64,000 bases of DNA from Aeromonas rivipollensis (GCF_010974825.1 NZ_JAAILA010000026.1:1-64000); one strand, 5' to 3'; shown: positions 1 through 9,972, numbered from the stretch's first letter. Numbers and translations: made by a program. The notes: generated by a model not told the origin, from the letters alone.

Positions 1-431
1 GGAGCGGGCCACTGTACCTGAGCTTGGTGACGGATGCTTACTCACGCAAGATAGTGGGTCATCACGTGCACGAAGGGATGCACGCCGAGTCGGTGGCGAT
101 GGCGTTCAGACAAGCGCTGAAGCAACGGCGTGGCGGCGGGGAGCTTATCCATCACTCGGTCCGTGGCGTGCAGTATTGCTCGGGGCTGTATCAGTCATTG
201 CATGAACGGCACGGGGTGAAATGCTCGATGACGGATGGCTATGACTGCTACCAGAATGCGTTGGCAGAACGGGTGAACGGAATTTTGAAAGGGGAGTTGC
301 TGCTACAAAGCCCGCAGGACCTGGCGCAAGCGAGGGAGATAGTGCGTGAGGCGGTGGATATTTACAACCTGGAGCGACCGCATCATGGGTTGAAATACAG
401 AACCCCCGATGCAGTGCATCGGGGGTTCTGA
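1..431 (+). CDS. IS3-family transposase OrfB, C-terminal part, catalytic Asp replaced by Val
   Basis: The open frame continues to the first base of the window (frame starting at base 3), so the TTG at 24 is not the true start. The fragment is the rve/DDE integrase core. It has the family signatures YLSLVTDAYSRK, then HHSVRGVQYCS, then NALAERVNGILK. In the family the second signature reads HSDRGxQY and its Asp is the second catalytic residue. Here the codon at 159-161 is GTC (Val), one base from GAC. The Glu of the third signature is present. The protein ends about 50 bp before the element terminus, as usual. It is probably catalytically dead unless the change is a sequencing error. Confidence 0.85.
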   Translation, partial: SGPLYLSLVTDAYSRKIVGHHVHEGMHAESVAMAFRQALKQRRGGGELIHHSVRGVQYCSGLYQSLHERHGVKCSMTDGYDCYQNALAERVNGILKGELLLQSPQDLAQAREIVREAVDIYNLERPHHGLKYRTPDAVHRGF

Positions 432-480
432 GTCACGTGAAGCTAGACGAAAATGTGTAAACCTATTTCAGGACTAGACA
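1..480 (+). mobile_element. IS3-family insertion sequence, 3' part (left end outside window)
   Basis: The segment holds the C-terminal half of an IS3-type transposase followed by about 50 bp ending in a terminal sequence that finishes ...GGACTAGACA at 480. IS3-family elements end in 5'-TG...CA-3', which fits. The other end and any target duplication lie before base 1. The element stops 18 bp downstream of the stop codon of the minus-strand lipoprotein gene, so it may have separated that gene from its own terminator. The exact boundary at 480 is inferred from the terminal motif alone. Confidence 0.75.
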
Positions 481-498
481 CCAGGATCAGGTGGCCGG

Positions 499-681
499 TC
501 AGCAGCGCCCCTTCTTGGCCTGTCCCGGTGGACAGAAGGTGCCGTAGCCCCCGCGATCCCCGTCGCTGACCCGGATCCGGGTATCGTCCACGCTCACATC
601 GGCGCCGTGCACCCGCACCGGCCCGCTGCTGCAGGCAGCGAGCAGCCCGCCCAGCATGATCATCACTACCAGCTTGCCCAT
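499..681 (-). CDS. Small predicted lipoprotein (60 aa) of unknown function
   Basis: The ATG at 681 is chosen because a strong GGAGG sits five bases before it and the protein then starts with a clean lipoprotein signal: MGKLVVMIMLGGLLAAC, with Cys17 as the lipidated residue. A longer in-frame start at 756 would put residues in front of the signal and is rejected. The mature part is about 44 residues, polar, and ends in FCPPGQAKKGRC, a tail I have the impression of seeing in other small proteobacterial lipoproteins, but I know no function for it. It probably sits in a membrane facing the periplasm. The IS element ends 18 bp beyond its stop codon. Confidence 0.7.
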   Translation of the reverse strand: MGKLVVMIMLGGLLAACSSGPVRVHGADVSVDDTRIRVSDGDRGGYGTFCPPGQAKKGRC

Positions 682-778
682 AACACCTCCTCTTGTTTTC
701 CTGATTATGAGGTTTGTGGCAGGGCGGTTGGATACGGCGCAAAGCCCGTGCGTCATGGCTTGCCGTGGTTATGACGAA

Positions 779-800
779 GGGCGCTGCAGCGCCCTTGTAT
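779..800. terminator. Hairpin downstream of first MCP gene
   Basis: AAGGGCGC and GCGCCCTT flank a TGCA centre, giving a palindromic stem between the MCP stop (825) and the lipoprotein start. No clear U-run follows on the minus strand, so its strength is doubtful. Confidence 0.4.
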
Positions 801-824
801 GGGTCAGAAAGAGGCGCTGGAAGA

Positions 825-2471
825 TTACAGGCGGAAGTTGCCGACCAGCTTGTCGAGCTCGCCGGAGAGCTGCTGCAGACTGCGGCTGGACTCCGTCAGC
901 TGGTGGGCTATGTCGGCTGTCTCCATGGTGAGCTGGTTGATGTCCTCCACGTTGCGGTTGATCTCGCCCACCACGCTGGACTGCTCCTCGGTGGCGGTGG
1001 CGACCTGGATGTTCATGTCGCTGATCTGGGTGATGTGGGCGGTGATCTGACCGAGCGCCCCGTTGGCGGCGTCCGCCTGGGTGACCACCTCCAGACTCTG
1101 GTTGCGGCCCTGGGCCATGGCGCTGACGGCGCGGGCGCTCTGCTCCTGGAGGCGGTTGATCATGCCTTGGATCTCGGCGGTGGAGGCGGCGGAGCGGCTG
1201 GCGAGGTTGCGCACCTCGTCGGCCACCACGGCGAAGCCGCGGCCCTGCTCACCGGCGCGGGCGGCCTCGATGGCGGCGTTGAGCGCCAGCAGGTTGGTCT
1301 GCTCGGAGATGCTGCGGATGGTGTCGAGTATGCTGCCGATGGAGTCGGTCTGGCTCGCCAGGGATTCGATGACCCCGGCCACCTGTTCGATCTCACCGGA
1401 GAGACCGACGATGCCGTGGCGGGCCTGCGCCACCACGACCGCACCCGCATCAGCCTGATCGTTGGCCTGCCTGGCCACATCGGCGGCGAGCGACGCATTG
1501 CCGGCGATCTCGCTGACGGTGGCGCCCATCTCGTGGATGGCGGTGGCGACCTGGACGGTGCGATCCCGCTGGGCGGTGCAGTTGTGCTGGGTCAGCTGGG
1601 CCTTGGCGGCCACCTCGTTGGCGGTGGTGGCGAGCTGGCGGGAGTTGCTCGCCACCTGCTCTATGGCACCGTGGATGCGGGCCACGAACTGGTTGAAGCT
1701 GCTGGCTATCTCGGCCAGCTCGTCCTTGCCGGTGAGGCTGGCACTGCTGTCGAGGGCGAGATGGCGGGCGGCATCCCCGATGTGCAGTTGCAGGAAGGAG
1801 ACCCGGCGGCGCAAGCCGATCAGGATGAGGGTCGAGACCAGCAGCGAGATGGCAATGGCGATGACTATGATGGCGATCATCTGGTTGCGGCCGCTGTCAT
1901 AGCTGCTCTGGCTCAGCTCGTTGCGGTGCTGGGCCTGGCCGATGAGACCGTCGAGCAGGGCGTTGGCCCCCTTGCGCATCTCCCCATAGGTCTGGCTGTA
2001 GCTGTCCCGATAAATGGTGCGGGCCACCTCCATCTCATCCTTCTCCAGCGCCTGCAGCATGGGGATCAGCTCCTCACGCTCCATCTTCTCGAACTGGCCG
2101 AGCAGCCGTTCGGCCTCGGCCCGGGCGGCGGGATCGACCTGGGCCGTCACCGCCTGCTGCATGGCCTGACGCATCTCGGGAATATCTTCCTCGCGGGTCT
2201 CCTTGACCCGGGTCAGCACCCCCTTCTCGTCGCGCAGGGAGGTGTCTTGCAGCAGCATCATGTCGATGCCGACGCGCATGCGCGGGATGCGGGAGGCCAC
2301 TTCCGCCATGGCCCGCATGGGGGTGGCGGTATTCTGGAACAGCTCATCGGCCTGCTGTTTGATGTTGCCCATGCTGCGCAGGCTGGCGGCGCCGACCAGC
2401 AACAGGGCGAGACAGGGCACGGTAACGGCCAGGATGAGTTGGGTTTTGATCGTGATCTTGCCTGCCAGCAT
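825..2471 (-). CDS. Methyl-accepting chemotaxis protein, four-helix-bundle-like sensor
   Basis: Inner-membrane chemoreceptor of 548 aa that would signal through CheW/CheA. ATG 2471 is preferred over 2519 because GGAG lies just upstream and the protein then starts [11 protein letters not shown] followed at once by TM1 (about 10-31). A short, mostly helical periplasmic domain follows (about 32-195), then TM2 (about 196-218), HAMP, and the signalling domain (about 270-548). The conserved hairpin tip [18 protein letters not shown] and [15 protein letters not shown] is intact. The ligand cannot be predicted. From the HAMP exit to the C-terminus (ends VGNFRL) it is almost identical to the neighbouring MCP at 2596-4506. 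No CheR-type pentapeptide tether is visible at the C-terminus. Confidence 0.93.
   Translation of the reverse strand: MLAGKITIKTQLILAVTVPCLALLLVGAASLRSMGNIKQQADELFQNTATPMRAMAEVASRIPRMRVGIDMMLLQDTSLRDEKGVLTRVKETREEDIPEMRQAMQQAVTAQVDPAARAEAERLLGQFEKMEREELIPMLQALEKDEMEVARTIYRDSYSQTYGEMRKGANALLDGLIGQAQHRNELSQSSYDSGRNQMIAIIVIAIAISLLVSTLILIGLRRRVSFLQLHIGDAARHLALDSSASLTGKDELAEIASSFNQFVARIHGAIEQVASNSRQLATTANEVAAKAQLTQHNCTAQRDRTVQVATAIHEMGATVSEIAGNASLAADVARQANDQADAGAVVVAQARHGIVGLSGEIEQVAGVIESLASQTDSIGSILDTIRSISEQTNLLALNAAIEAARAGEQGRGFAVVADEVRNLASRSAASTAEIQGMINRLQEQSARAVSAMAQGRNQSLEVVTQADAANGALGQITAHITQISDMNIQVATATEEQSSVVGEINRNVEDINQLTMETADIAHQLTESSRSLQQLSGELDKLVGNFRL
833..1660 (-). repeat. MCP signalling-domain repeat, copy A (partner 2604-3431)
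   Basis: About 828 bp repeated in direct orientation at an offset of 1771 bp. By eye roughly two dozen scattered, mostly silent, differences separate the copies. From [10 protein letters not shown] to the C-terminus the proteins differ at only three residues (Thr/Ala, Arg/Lys, Met/Thr). Confidence 0.9.
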
Positions 2472-2516
2472 GATGGCTCCTTGGTGTGTTGCTATGTCGC
2501 TAATGTAGCGGCTTGT

Positions 2517-2536
2517 CATGACGGTTTGCCGTCATG
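2517..2536. repeat. 8-bp inverted repeat upstream of first MCP gene
   Basis: CATGACGG and CCGTCATG flank TTTG, 45 bp before the MCP start. It may be an operator or a leader hairpin. No function can be assigned. Confidence 0.45.
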
Positions 2537-2566
2537 CCCGGGCCGACACTCCCTGCCGACCCGGAC

Positions 2567-2592
2567 GAAAAAGAGCGCCGAAGCGCTCTTTC
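2567..2592 (-). terminator. Rho-independent terminator of second MCP gene
   Basis: On the minus strand GAAAGAGCGC, a TTCG loop and GCGCTCTTTTTC form a stable stem with a U-run immediately after the MCP stop at 2596. It implies that the two MCP genes are separately transcribed. Confidence 0.85.
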
Positions 2593-2595
2593 ATC

Positions 2596-4506
2596 TCATA
2601 GCCGGAAGTTGCCGACCAGCTTGTCGAGCTCGCCGGAGAGCTGCTGCAGACTGCGGCTGGACTCCGTCAGCTGGTGGGCTATGTCGGCTGTCTCGGTGGT
2701 GAGCTGGTTGATGTCCTCCACGTTGCGGTTGATCTCCCCCACCACGCTGGACTGCTCCTCGGTGGCGGTGGCGACCTGGATGTTCATGTCGCTGATCTGG
2801 GTGATGTGGGCGGTGATCTGACCGAGCGCCCCGTTGGCGGCATCCGCCTGGGTGACCACCTCCAGACTCTGGTTGCGGCCCTGGGCCATGGCGCTGACGG
2901 CGCGGGCGCTCTGCTCCTGGAGGCGGTTGATCATGCCCTGGATCTCGGCGGTGGAGGCGGCGGAGCGGCTGGCGAGGTTGCGGACCTCGTCGGCCACCAC
3001 GGCGAAGCCGCGGCCCTGTTCACCGGCGCGGGCGGCCTCGATGGCGGCGTTCAGCGCCAGCAGGTTGGTCTGCTCCGAGATGCTGCGGATGGTGTCGAGT
3101 ATGCTGCCGATGGAGTCGGTCTGGCTCGCCAGGGATTCGATGACTCCGGCCACCTGCTCGATCTCACCGGAGAGGCCGACTATGCCGTGGCGGGCCTGCG
3201 CCACCACGACCGCCCCCGCATCGGCCTGATCGTTGGCCTGCTTGGCCACATCGGCGGCCAGGGACGCATTGCCGGCGATCTCGCTCACTGTGGCGCCCAT
3301 CTCGTGGATGGCGGTGGCGACCTGGACGGTGCGATCCCGCTGGGCGGTACAGTTGTGCTGGGTCAGCTGGGCCTTGGCGGCCACCTCGTTAGCGGTGGCG
3401 GCGAGCTGGCGGGAGTTGCTCGCCACCTGCTCGATGGAGCCGTGGATCTTGGCGACGAAGTTGTTGAAGCCGGTGGCGACCTGGCTCAGTTCGTCCCGTC
3501 CTTCCACCTTGAGGCGCTGGGTCAGATCCCCGTCACCACTGCCCAGTTCCCGGAACAGGCGAGCCAGTTCGTTGAGGGGGCGACTGACAGAGCCGGCCAG
3601 CAGGACGCCAAGCAGCCCCATGCCGACGGCGATGAGCAGGCTCACCAACACTATGTGCAGCCGCGCCTTGTCCAGCTCGGCATAGATCTCGGCTTCCGGC
3701 ACCTGGGCTACCAGATACCAGTCGAGCAGGGGAATATAGCTGGTGGCGAGCACCACGGGCTGGCCATCTATTTCGGCGTGGGTGGCGGCAAAGGGCTGCT
3801 TGGTCATCAGCGCGCCGGCGCCCGGGCCTGCCAGCTGACTCAGGCTGTCTCTGTCGATGCGGGCGGCGTCCGGGTGCAGCTTCACCTTGCCGCTGCCATC
3901 TGTCATGAAGACGAAGCCGCTGTCGCCGATGCGGAAGTTGGCGAGCATGCTGACCATGCTGTCGAGAGACTTGGCAAGCCCGGCCAGGCCGCGCCCGTCG
4001 AGCTGCTGGAAGTTGACGAACAGCTTCACCTCGCCATTGCTCTCGCGAAAGATGCTGAGCATCAGGTCCTGGCCGCTCTTGGTGTAGTCGTAGAACCAGT
4101 TGTCCTGCTCATGATTCAGGATGCGCAGGAAGCCGTCCTGGTTGTAGTAGGCGGCGCTCTGGCGATCGGCGAAGGAGGCGGTGACCAGGCCATACTGGCT
4201 CGTCATGTCCTTGAGCTGGTCGATGAGGATGGACTCCTGCTCCTTGGGCATGCCGCGGGCCACCCAGTCCAGCACGAAGCGGTCATTGGCCAGCTGTCTG
4301 GCGGCGCTCGCGACCGAGGTGAGATCCTTCTCGATCTCCTTGCCGATGCGCTGGGTCAGGTTGGGCAGCTCCTGCTCGAACATGCGGGTCTCGATCAGCT
4401 GCTGGGCCGAGCGCTGGCTGAAGTAGCCCACCAGCAGGCAGGAGAGAGCCACGGCGAGGATGACGGTGGCCAGAATTTTCTGTTTGAGTGTCAGGCTTGC
4501 GAACAT
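2596..4506 (-). CDS. Methyl-accepting chemotaxis protein with Cache-type sensor
   Basis: 636-aa chemoreceptor. TM1 at about 10-30 and TM2 at about 283-305 flank a periplasmic domain of some 250 residues. That domain looks like a double-Cache (dCache_1) sensor: it starts with a long helix, and blocks such as [20 protein letters not shown] and [12 protein letters not shown] are typical. HAMP follows, then the signalling domain with the invariant [18 protein letters not shown] tip. dCache receptors usually bind amino acids or other small organic molecules; the ligand here is unknown. The signalling half is nearly identical to the adjacent MCP, so the sensor halves differ while the output is shared. 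Confidence 0.93.
   Translation of the reverse strand: MFASLTLKQKILATVILAVALSCLLVGYFSQRSAQQLIETRMFEQELPNLTQRIGKEIEKDLTSVASAARQLANDRFVLDWVARGMPKEQESILIDQLKDMTSQYGLVTASFADRQSAAYYNQDGFLRILNHEQDNWFYDYTKSGQDLMLSIFRESNGEVKLFVNFQQLDGRGLAGLAKSLDSMVSMLANFRIGDSGFVFMTDGSGKVKLHPDAARIDRDSLSQLAGPGAGALMTKQPFAATHAEIDGQPVVLATSYIPLLDWYLVAQVPEAEIYAELDKARLHIVLVSLLIAVGMGLLGVLLAGSVSRPLNELARLFRELGSGDGDLTQRLKVEGRDELSQVATGFNNFVAKIHGSIEQVASNSRQLAATANEVAAKAQLTQHNCTAQRDRTVQVATAIHEMGATVSEIAGNASLAADVAKQANDQADAGAVVVAQARHGIVGLSGEIEQVAGVIESLASQTDSIGSILDTIRSISEQTNLLALNAAIEAARAGEQGRGFAVVADEVRNLASRSAASTAEIQGMINRLQEQSARAVSAMAQGRNQSLEVVTQADAANGALGQITAHITQISDMNIQVATATEEQSSVVGEINRNVEDINQLTTETADIAHQLTESSRSLQQLSGELDKLVGNFRL
2604..3431 (-). 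repeat. MCP signalling-domain repeat, copy B (partner 833-1660)
   Basis: Second copy of the near-identical coding repeat described at 833-1660. Similarity decays abruptly at the HAMP side near 3431. Confidence 0.9.
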
Positions 4507-4545
4507 AAGGGTGACTCGGGGTGTGGGCCTAAGGTTGAGTACATA

Positions 4546-4572
4546 TTAACGGCTGATCTGGCGCGCTCTTGA
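4546..4572 (-). promoter_or_regulatory. Candidate sigma-28 (flagellar) promoter for the Cache MCP
   Basis: On the minus strand TCAA, 15 bases, then GCCGTTAA, about 40 bp before the ATG. The sigma-28 consensus is TAAA-N15-GCCGATAA, so 10 of 12 positions agree. MCP genes are commonly controlled by FliA. Pattern match only. Confidence 0.45.
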
Positions 4573-4781
4573 GGTGGCGGCGGCGATTATTGCCGATTAA
4601 CGTTTGCGCTCACATCAGGCTGGGACTGGATTGGCGCCAGTTATCCCTGGCTCTGGGGCCCCTGGGGGTGATGACATCTCGCCAGCAGGGGCGCTTGCAG
4701 TTAAAGTTCTGGAACTTATAGTTGGCAGCACTCATGTCGGCGGACTGCTCGCTCGACTCGCACGGATCAATGGACACTCAT

Positions 4782-7088
4782 ATGCGCATCTTTCATCGGG
4801 GATGGACCCATCTGCTAATGCTTCTGCTGGCAACCCTGCCATTGGCGGGGATAGCCCAGGCCAGTGACACCGGGCCCAAGGCCAGGGTGCACGGCGGCGA
4901 AGGCAAGGCGGAGAGACCCAGGATAGCCCTGGTGCTGAGCGGCGGCGGCGCCAAGGGGGCGGCCCACATAGGGGTGCTCAAGGTGCTGGAAGAGAAGCGG
5001 ATCCCGGTCGACATCGTCGTCGGCACCAGCATGGGATCCTATGTGGCGGGCATGTACGCCATGGGGCTCAGTGCCGAGGAGGTGGAGCGCATGACCCTCG
5101 CCATCGACTGGAACAAGGGTTATCAGGACAAGGTCGGTCGTGACGAGCTCTCCCTGCGCAAGAAGCAGCAGAGCGAGAAGTACCAGCTGCGCACCGACAT
5201 CGGGGTCAATGGGGATTCCACCCAGTTGCCTGACGGCTTCTTCCAGGGCCAATCCATGGCCAGTTTGCTGCGCCATGCCACCTCCAACCTGCCGGCGCAG
5301 AAGAGCTTCGACGATCTGCCCATTCCCTACCGCGCCGTGGCCACCGACATGGAGACGGTGACCCCCTTCGTGCTGGACAGTGGCAGCCTGGCCAAGGCGA
5401 TGCAGGCCTCCATGTCCATCCCAGGTGCCCTCAAGCCCGTGGAGTGGGAGGGGCATATCCTGGCCGACGGTGGCACAGTCAACAACATGCCGGTGGACGT
5501 GGCCAAGGCCATGGGGGCCGACGTGGTGATAGCGGTGGACATAGGCGCCAAGCTGCGCACCCGGGAGTCGCTCAAATCCGGGCTGGCCATGATAGACCAG
5601 CTCACCACCTACATGACCCAGGTCGGCACCGAGAAGCAGAAGGCGCTGCTGGGGCCAAAGGACGTGCTGCTCAGTCCTGAGTTCGGTGACATGGGGATCG
5701 CCGACTTTGCCCGCATGCCGGAGGGGATCAAGCAGGGGGAGGCGGTGGCCGACCGCGCCTCTGCCCAGCTCGATGCCCTGTCGCTCTCCCCCGACGCTTA
5801 CGCGGATTACCGCAACAAGAAGCTGAGCCGCCGCGCCGAGCGCAGCGGGCAGCCGGCCTACTACATCGACAAGGTGGAGATCCTCAACAAGTCGCGCCTC
5901 TCCGACGAGACGGTGCGGGCCATGCTCAAGGTGCGCCCGGACAAGGTGCAGACCTATGAGAGCCTGGAGGCCGGGATCCGCCGCCTCTATGCGTTGGAGT
6001 CGTTCGACCGCATCACCTACGAGGTGGAGGAGCGGGACGGCGAGAACGTGCTGGTGGTGGATGCCAGCGAGAAGAACTGGGGCCCGGGCTATCTCAACTT
6101 CCAGCTCGGCTTCTCCGATGACTTCGAGAGCAGCTCCAACTACAACGTCGGCATGTCCTATACCCTGACCAACGTCAACGACTGGGGCGCCGAGTGGCTG
6201 ACCGAGGCGTCGCTCGGCACGGCCAAGCACCTCAAGACCGACTTCTACACGCCGCTCGAGCCTTCCCAGACCTTCTATGGGGAGGCGAGCCTGGCCTATG
6301 ACAAGACCCAGCGCCGGGTCTTCTTCCCGGAGGAGGATGTCAAATCGTCCGGGGTCCGTTATCTGGACTCTGAGTACAGCTTCACCAGCATGGATCTCGC
6401 CGTCGGCTGGAACCGCCAGCCCTGGAGCAGATTGTCCCTGGGGCTGGAAGGCCAGGTGGGCGGCGTCGATGTCCAGAACCTGTCCGACGCGAACGCAGAT
6501 GCCACCGCCTGGGGGCCCTACATTCGCTTCGAACACGACACCCTCGACAGTCGCTACTTCCCCTACGCGGGGGTCTACTGGGACATCAAGGGGGGCTACT
6601 CCCACATCAAGATAGAGCCGACCGGCGAGCCGACGGAGAACACCGAGGGGCTCAACTACCACATGGCGATGATCAAGCCCTGGTCATGGGGGCGGCACAG
6701 CCTCAACCTGATGCTGGAAGGGGGCGGCTCCTCCTCGGAGGAAGAGGTGCCGCTGTTCGTGCAGGATCTCGGCGGCCTGTTCCGGCTCTCCGGCTTCCAG
6801 CACTACCAGTTGAGCGGCCGCTACAGCCTGTTCAGCGGTCTGCGCTACATCTATCGGGTGGCGGACAACGACTTCGGGGCCATCAAGGCACCCCTGTTCC
6901 TCGGGGGCTCCCTCGAGCAGGGCGGGGTCTGGAACAAGGGGGCCGACATCAGCCTGGAATCTTCCTATACCTCGGGCTCCGTCTATGTGGGGGTGGAGAG
7001 CTTCCTCGGCCCCATCTTCCTCGGCTATGGCATGGCGGAGGGGGGACACGACATGTTCTATCTGCAATTGGGCACTACGTTCCAATAA
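4782..7088 (+). CDS. Patatin-like phospholipase fused to outer-membrane beta-barrel (PlpD-type, type Vd)
   Basis: About 768 aa. ATG 4782 gives a good Sec signal (MRIFHRGW, a hydrophobic core, then AQA); the ATG at 4770 is equally possible since neither has a strong ribosome site. The patatin domain follows: oxyanion loop SGGGAKG (about 53-59), nucleophile Ser83 in GTSMGS, and catalytic Asp229 in ADGG. A POTRA-like segment (about 360-420, around YYIDKVEILNKSR) leads to a 16-strand-type barrel ending in LQLGTTFQ. The order signal, lipase, POTRA, BamA-like barrel is that of PlpD and related type Vd autotransporters. It would be a surface-exposed or secreted phospholipase A. It appears monocistronic. 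Confidence 0.88.
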   Translation: MRIFHRGWTHLLMLLLATLPLAGIAQASDTGPKARVHGGEGKAERPRIALVLSGGGAKGAAHIGVLKVLEEKRIPVDIVVGTSMGSYVAGMYAMGLSAEEVERMTLAIDWNKGYQDKVGRDELSLRKKQQSEKYQLRTDIGVNGDSTQLPDGFFQGQSMASLLRHATSNLPAQKSFDDLPIPYRAVATDMETVTPFVLDSGSLAKAMQASMSIPGALKPVEWEGHILADGGTVNNMPVDVAKAMGADVVIAVDIGAKLRTRESLKSGLAMIDQLTTYMTQVGTEKQKALLGPKDVLLSPEFGDMGIADFARMPEGIKQGEAVADRASAQLDALSLSPDAYADYRNKKLSRRAERSGQPAYYIDKVEILNKSRLSDETVRAMLKVRPDKVQTYESLEAGIRRLYALESFDRITYEVEERDGENVLVVDASEKNWGPGYLNFQLGFSDDFESSSNYNVGMSYTLTNVNDWGAEWLTEASLGTAKHLKTDFYTPLEPSQTFYGEASLAYDKTQRRVFFPEEDVKSSGVRYLDSEYSFTSMDLAVGWNRQPWSRLSLGLEGQVGGVDVQNLSDANADATAWGPYIRFEHDTLDSRYFPYAGVYWDIKGGYSHIKIEPTGEPTENTEGLNYHMAMIKPWSWGRHSLNLMLEGGGSSSEEEVPLFVQDLGGLFRLSGFQHYQLSGRYSLFSGLRYIYRVADNDFGAIKAPLFLGGSLEQGGVWNKGADISLESSYTSGSVYVGVESFLGPIFLGYGMAEGGHDMFYLQLGTTFQ

Positions 7089-7199
7089 GGGTGAAATGCT
7101 GACTTTTTGTTAACTTGTTTGTGCTGTGTCTCTTGTCAGTTTAAAAAAACCTAACCGGCTTATATGGTTATGCTGGTTTGGCGAATAACTGCACAGGGT

Positions 7200-7256
7200 T
7201 TGGATTTTAATTACTCGTTAAAACTTATATAGTGGGGGGCACCCTACGGGTGTCCC
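7200..7256 (+). promoter_or_regulatory. acnB promoter region and leader hairpin
   Basis: A -10-like TATAGT (7228-7233) with a weak TTGGAT about 22 bp further upstream is followed by GGGCACCC-TAC-GGGTGTCCC (about 7237-7255), a GC-rich hairpin that would lie at the 5' end of the transcript. The promoter assignment is tentative; the hairpin is clear. Confidence 0.4.
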
Positions 7257-7317
7257 GCAAGGACGATCGCCGCGAGCTTGGGCGAACCCCAAAAAAAAGA
7301 CCAAAGAGGAATTAGTC

Positions 7318-9915
7318 GTGCTTGAAACATACCGTAAACACGTCGCAGAACGTGCCGCCGAGGGCGTGGTTGCCAAACCTCTGGATGCAGAGCAGGTCGC
7401 CGCCCTGGTTGAACTGCTCAAGAACCCGCCCGCCGGTGAACATGATTTTCTGAAAGAACTGTTGTCCTCCCGCGTTCCCCCGGGTGTTGATGAAGCGGCC
7501 TATGTCAAAGCCGGCTTCCTCACCGCCGTCGCCAAGGGCGAGGCCCACTCACCCATACTGACCGCCGCCGAAGCGGTCGAGCTGCTCGGCACCATGCAGG
7601 GTGGCTACAACATCCAGCCGCTGATCGATCTGCTGGACGACGCCTCCCTGGCTCCTCTTGCCGCCAAGGGGCTGTCCCACACCCTGCTGATGTTCGACTC
7701 CTTCCACGACGTGGAAGAGAAGGCGAAGGCGGGCAATGCCCACGCCCAGCGGGTGCTGCAATCCTGGGCCGATGCCGAGTGGTTCCAAAGCCGCCCCGCC
7801 CTGGCCGAGAAGATCACCGTCACCGTGTTCAAGGTGACCGGCGAAACCAACACCGACGACCTGTCCCCGGCACCGGATGCCTGGTCCCGTCCTGACATCC
7901 CGCTCCATGCCCTGGCCATGCTGAAGAACGCCCGCCCCGGCATCACCCCGGACAAAGACGGCGTCATAGGCCCGGTCAAGGCCATCGAAGAGCTCAAGCA
8001 GACCGGCTTCCCGCTGGCCTACGTCGGTGACGTGGTCGGTACCGGCTCCTCCCGCAAGTCCGCCACCAACTCGGTGCTCTGGTTCATGGGCGACGACATT
8101 CCCTTCGTGCCGAACAAGCGCGCTGGCGGCGTCTGCCTCGGCGGCAAGATTGCCCCCATCTTCTTCAACACCATGGAAGATGCCGGTGCCCTGCCCATCG
8201 AAGTGGATGTCTCCAAGCTGGAAATGGGCGATGTGATCGACATCTTCCCCTATGAGGGCAAGATCACCCGTCACGGCACCGACGAGGTGCTGGCCCGCTT
8301 TGAACTGAAAACCGAGGTGCTGATCGACGAAGTGCGCGCCGGTGGCCGTATTCCGCTGATTATCGGTCGCGGCCTGACCGACAAGGCCCGCGAGGCCTTA
8401 GGGTTGCCGTTCTCCACCGTGTTCCGTCGCCCTGTGCCTGTGGCCGACACCGGCAAGGGTTACACCCTGGCCCAGAAGATGGTGGGCAAGGCGTGCGGCG
8501 TGCAGGGCATACGCCCGGGCACCTACTGCGAGCCGCGCATGACCACGGTCGGCTCCCAGGACACTACTGGCCCCATGACCCGTGACGAGCTGAAAGATCT
8601 GGCCTGCCTCGGCTTCTCCGCCGATCTGACCATGCAGTCCTTCTGCCACACCGCGGCCTATCCCAAGCCCATCGACGTGCAGACCCACCACACCCTGCCG
8701 GACTTCATCATGAACCGCGGTGGCGTCTCCCTGCGTCCCGGTGACGGCGTCATCCACTCCTGGCTGAACCGCATGCTGCTGCCGGATACCGTGGGTACCG
8801 GCGGTGACTCCCACACCCGTTTCCCCATCGGCATCTCCTTCCCGGCGGGCTCTGGCCTGGTGGCCTTCGCCGCCGCCACCGGCGTCATGCCGCTGGACAT
8901 GCCGGAATCCGTGCTGGTGCGCTTCAAGGGCGAGCTGCAACCTGGCATCACCCTGCGTGATCTGGTCCATGCCATCCCCTACGCCGCCATCCAGAAGGGG
9001 CTGCTGACCGTCGAGAAAGCGGGCAAGAAGAACATCTTCTCCGGCCGCATCCTCGAGATCGAAGGTCTGCCGACTCTGAAAGTAGAGCAAGCCTTCGAGC
9101 TGGCGGACGCCAGCGCCGAGCGCTCCGCCGCCGGTTGCACCATCAAGCTGGATCAGGCCCCGATCATCGAGTACCTGAAGTCCAACATCGTGATGCTCAA
9201 GTGGATGCTGTCTGAAGGCTACGGCGACGTGCGCACCATCACCCGTCGTATCAGGGGGATGGAGGAGTGGCTGGCCAATCCGGTGCTGATGGAAGCGGAC
9301 AAGGACGCCGAGTACGCCGAAATCATCGAGATCGATCTGGCCACCATCAAGGAGCCCATCCTCTGTGCGCCGAACGATCCGGACGACGCCCGCCTGCTGA
9401 GCGACGTGGCCGGCAGCCAGATCGACGAGGTGTTCATCGGTTCCTGCATGACCAACATTGGCCACTTCCGTGCCGCCGGCAAGCTGCTCGAGAAGTACCA
9501 GGGCGAGCTGCCAACCCGCATGTGGATTGCCCCGCCCACCAAGATGGACAAGGATCAGCTGACCGAAGAGGGCTACTACGGCATCTTTGGTCGCGTCGGT
9601 GCCCGCATCGAGATCCCGGGCTGTTCCCTGTGCATGGGCAACCAGGCGCGCGTGGCGGAAGGGGCCTCGGTGGTCTCCACCTCCACCCGCAACTTCCCGA
9701 ACCGTCTGGGCAAGGGTGCCAACGTCTACCTGGCCTCTGCCGAACTGGCCGCGGTGGCCGCCATCATCGGCAAGATCCCGACAGTGGCGGAGTACCTGCA
9801 ATACGCCAAGACCCTGGATGCTACGGCGGCCGACACTTACCGCTACCTCAACTTCAACGAAATCGCCTCCTACACCAAGAAGGCCGATGCGGTGATTTTG
9901 CAACAGGCGGTCTAA
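7318..9915 (+). CDS. acnB: Aconitate hydratase B / 2-methylisocitrate dehydratase
   Basis: 865 aa, the same length as E. coli AcnB and colinear with it from the first residues ([16 protein letters not shown]). It converts citrate to isocitrate in the TCA cycle and can act on 2-methyl-cis-aconitate. The cytosolic 4Fe-4S cluster ligands are present at the standard positions: Cys710 (GSCMTN), Cys769 and Cys772 (GCSLCMGN). The N-terminal HEAT-like domain, swivelling domain and catalytic domains occur in AcnB order. GTG is the start, supported by GAGGA seven bases upstream. A strong terminator follows, so it is a single-gene unit. Confidence 0.98.
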   Translation: MLETYRKHVAERAAEGVVAKPLDAEQVAALVELLKNPPAGEHDFLKELLSSRVPPGVDEAAYVKAGFLTAVAKGEAHSPILTAAEAVELLGTMQGGYNIQPLIDLLDDASLAPLAAKGLSHTLLMFDSFHDVEEKAKAGNAHAQRVLQSWADAEWFQSRPALAEKITVTVFKVTGETNTDDLSPAPDAWSRPDIPLHALAMLKNARPGITPDKDGVIGPVKAIEELKQTGFPLAYVGDVVGTGSSRKSATNSVLWFMGDDIPFVPNKRAGGVCLGGKIAPIFFNTMEDAGALPIEVDVSKLEMGDVIDIFPYEGKITRHGTDEVLARFELKTEVLIDEVRAGGRIPLIIGRGLTDKAREALGLPFSTVFRRPVPVADTGKGYTLAQKMVGKACGVQGIRPGTYCEPRMTTVGSQDTTGPMTRDELKDLACLGFSADLTMQSFCHTAAYPKPIDVQTHHTLPDFIMNRGGVSLRPGDGVIHSWLNRMLLPDTVGTGGDSHTRFPIGISFPAGSGLVAFAAATGVMPLDMPESVLVRFKGELQPGITLRDLVHAIPYAAIQKGLLTVEKAGKKNIFSGRILEIEGLPTLKVEQAFELADASAERSAAGCTIKLDQAPIIEYLKSNIVMLKWMLSEGYGDVRTITRRIRGMEEWLANPVLMEADKDAEYAEIIEIDLATIKEPILCAPNDPDDARLLSDVAGSQIDEVFIGSCMTNIGHFRAAGKLLEKYQGELPTRMWIAPPTKMDKDQLTEEGYYGIFGRVGARIEIPGCSLCMGNQARVAEGASVVSTSTRNFPNRLGKGANVYLASAELAAVAAIIGKIPTVAEYLQYAKTLDATAADTYRYLNFNEIASYTKKADAVILQQAV

Positions 9916-9944
9916 GCCTGGTCGGTCTGACCACTGGAAATAAC

Positions 9945-9972
9945 AATGCCGCGTCCTGACGCGGCATTTTCC
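9945..9972 (+). terminator. Terminator of acnB
   Basis: AATGCCGCG, a short loop, CGCGGCATTTT: nine-pair GC-rich stem with a U-run 30 bp after the acnB stop. Confidence 0.9.

Noticed and set aside
714..4572. Long plus-strand frames of about 660 and 630 codons running antisense to the two MCP genes
   Set aside because: They are Gly/His/Leu-rich mirror frames produced by GC-rich third positions; no domain or ribosome site, and the minus-strand MCPs are unmistakable.
4815..6662. 615-codon minus-strand frame over the patatin gene
   Set aside because: Mirror frame of a well-supported gene; no motif.
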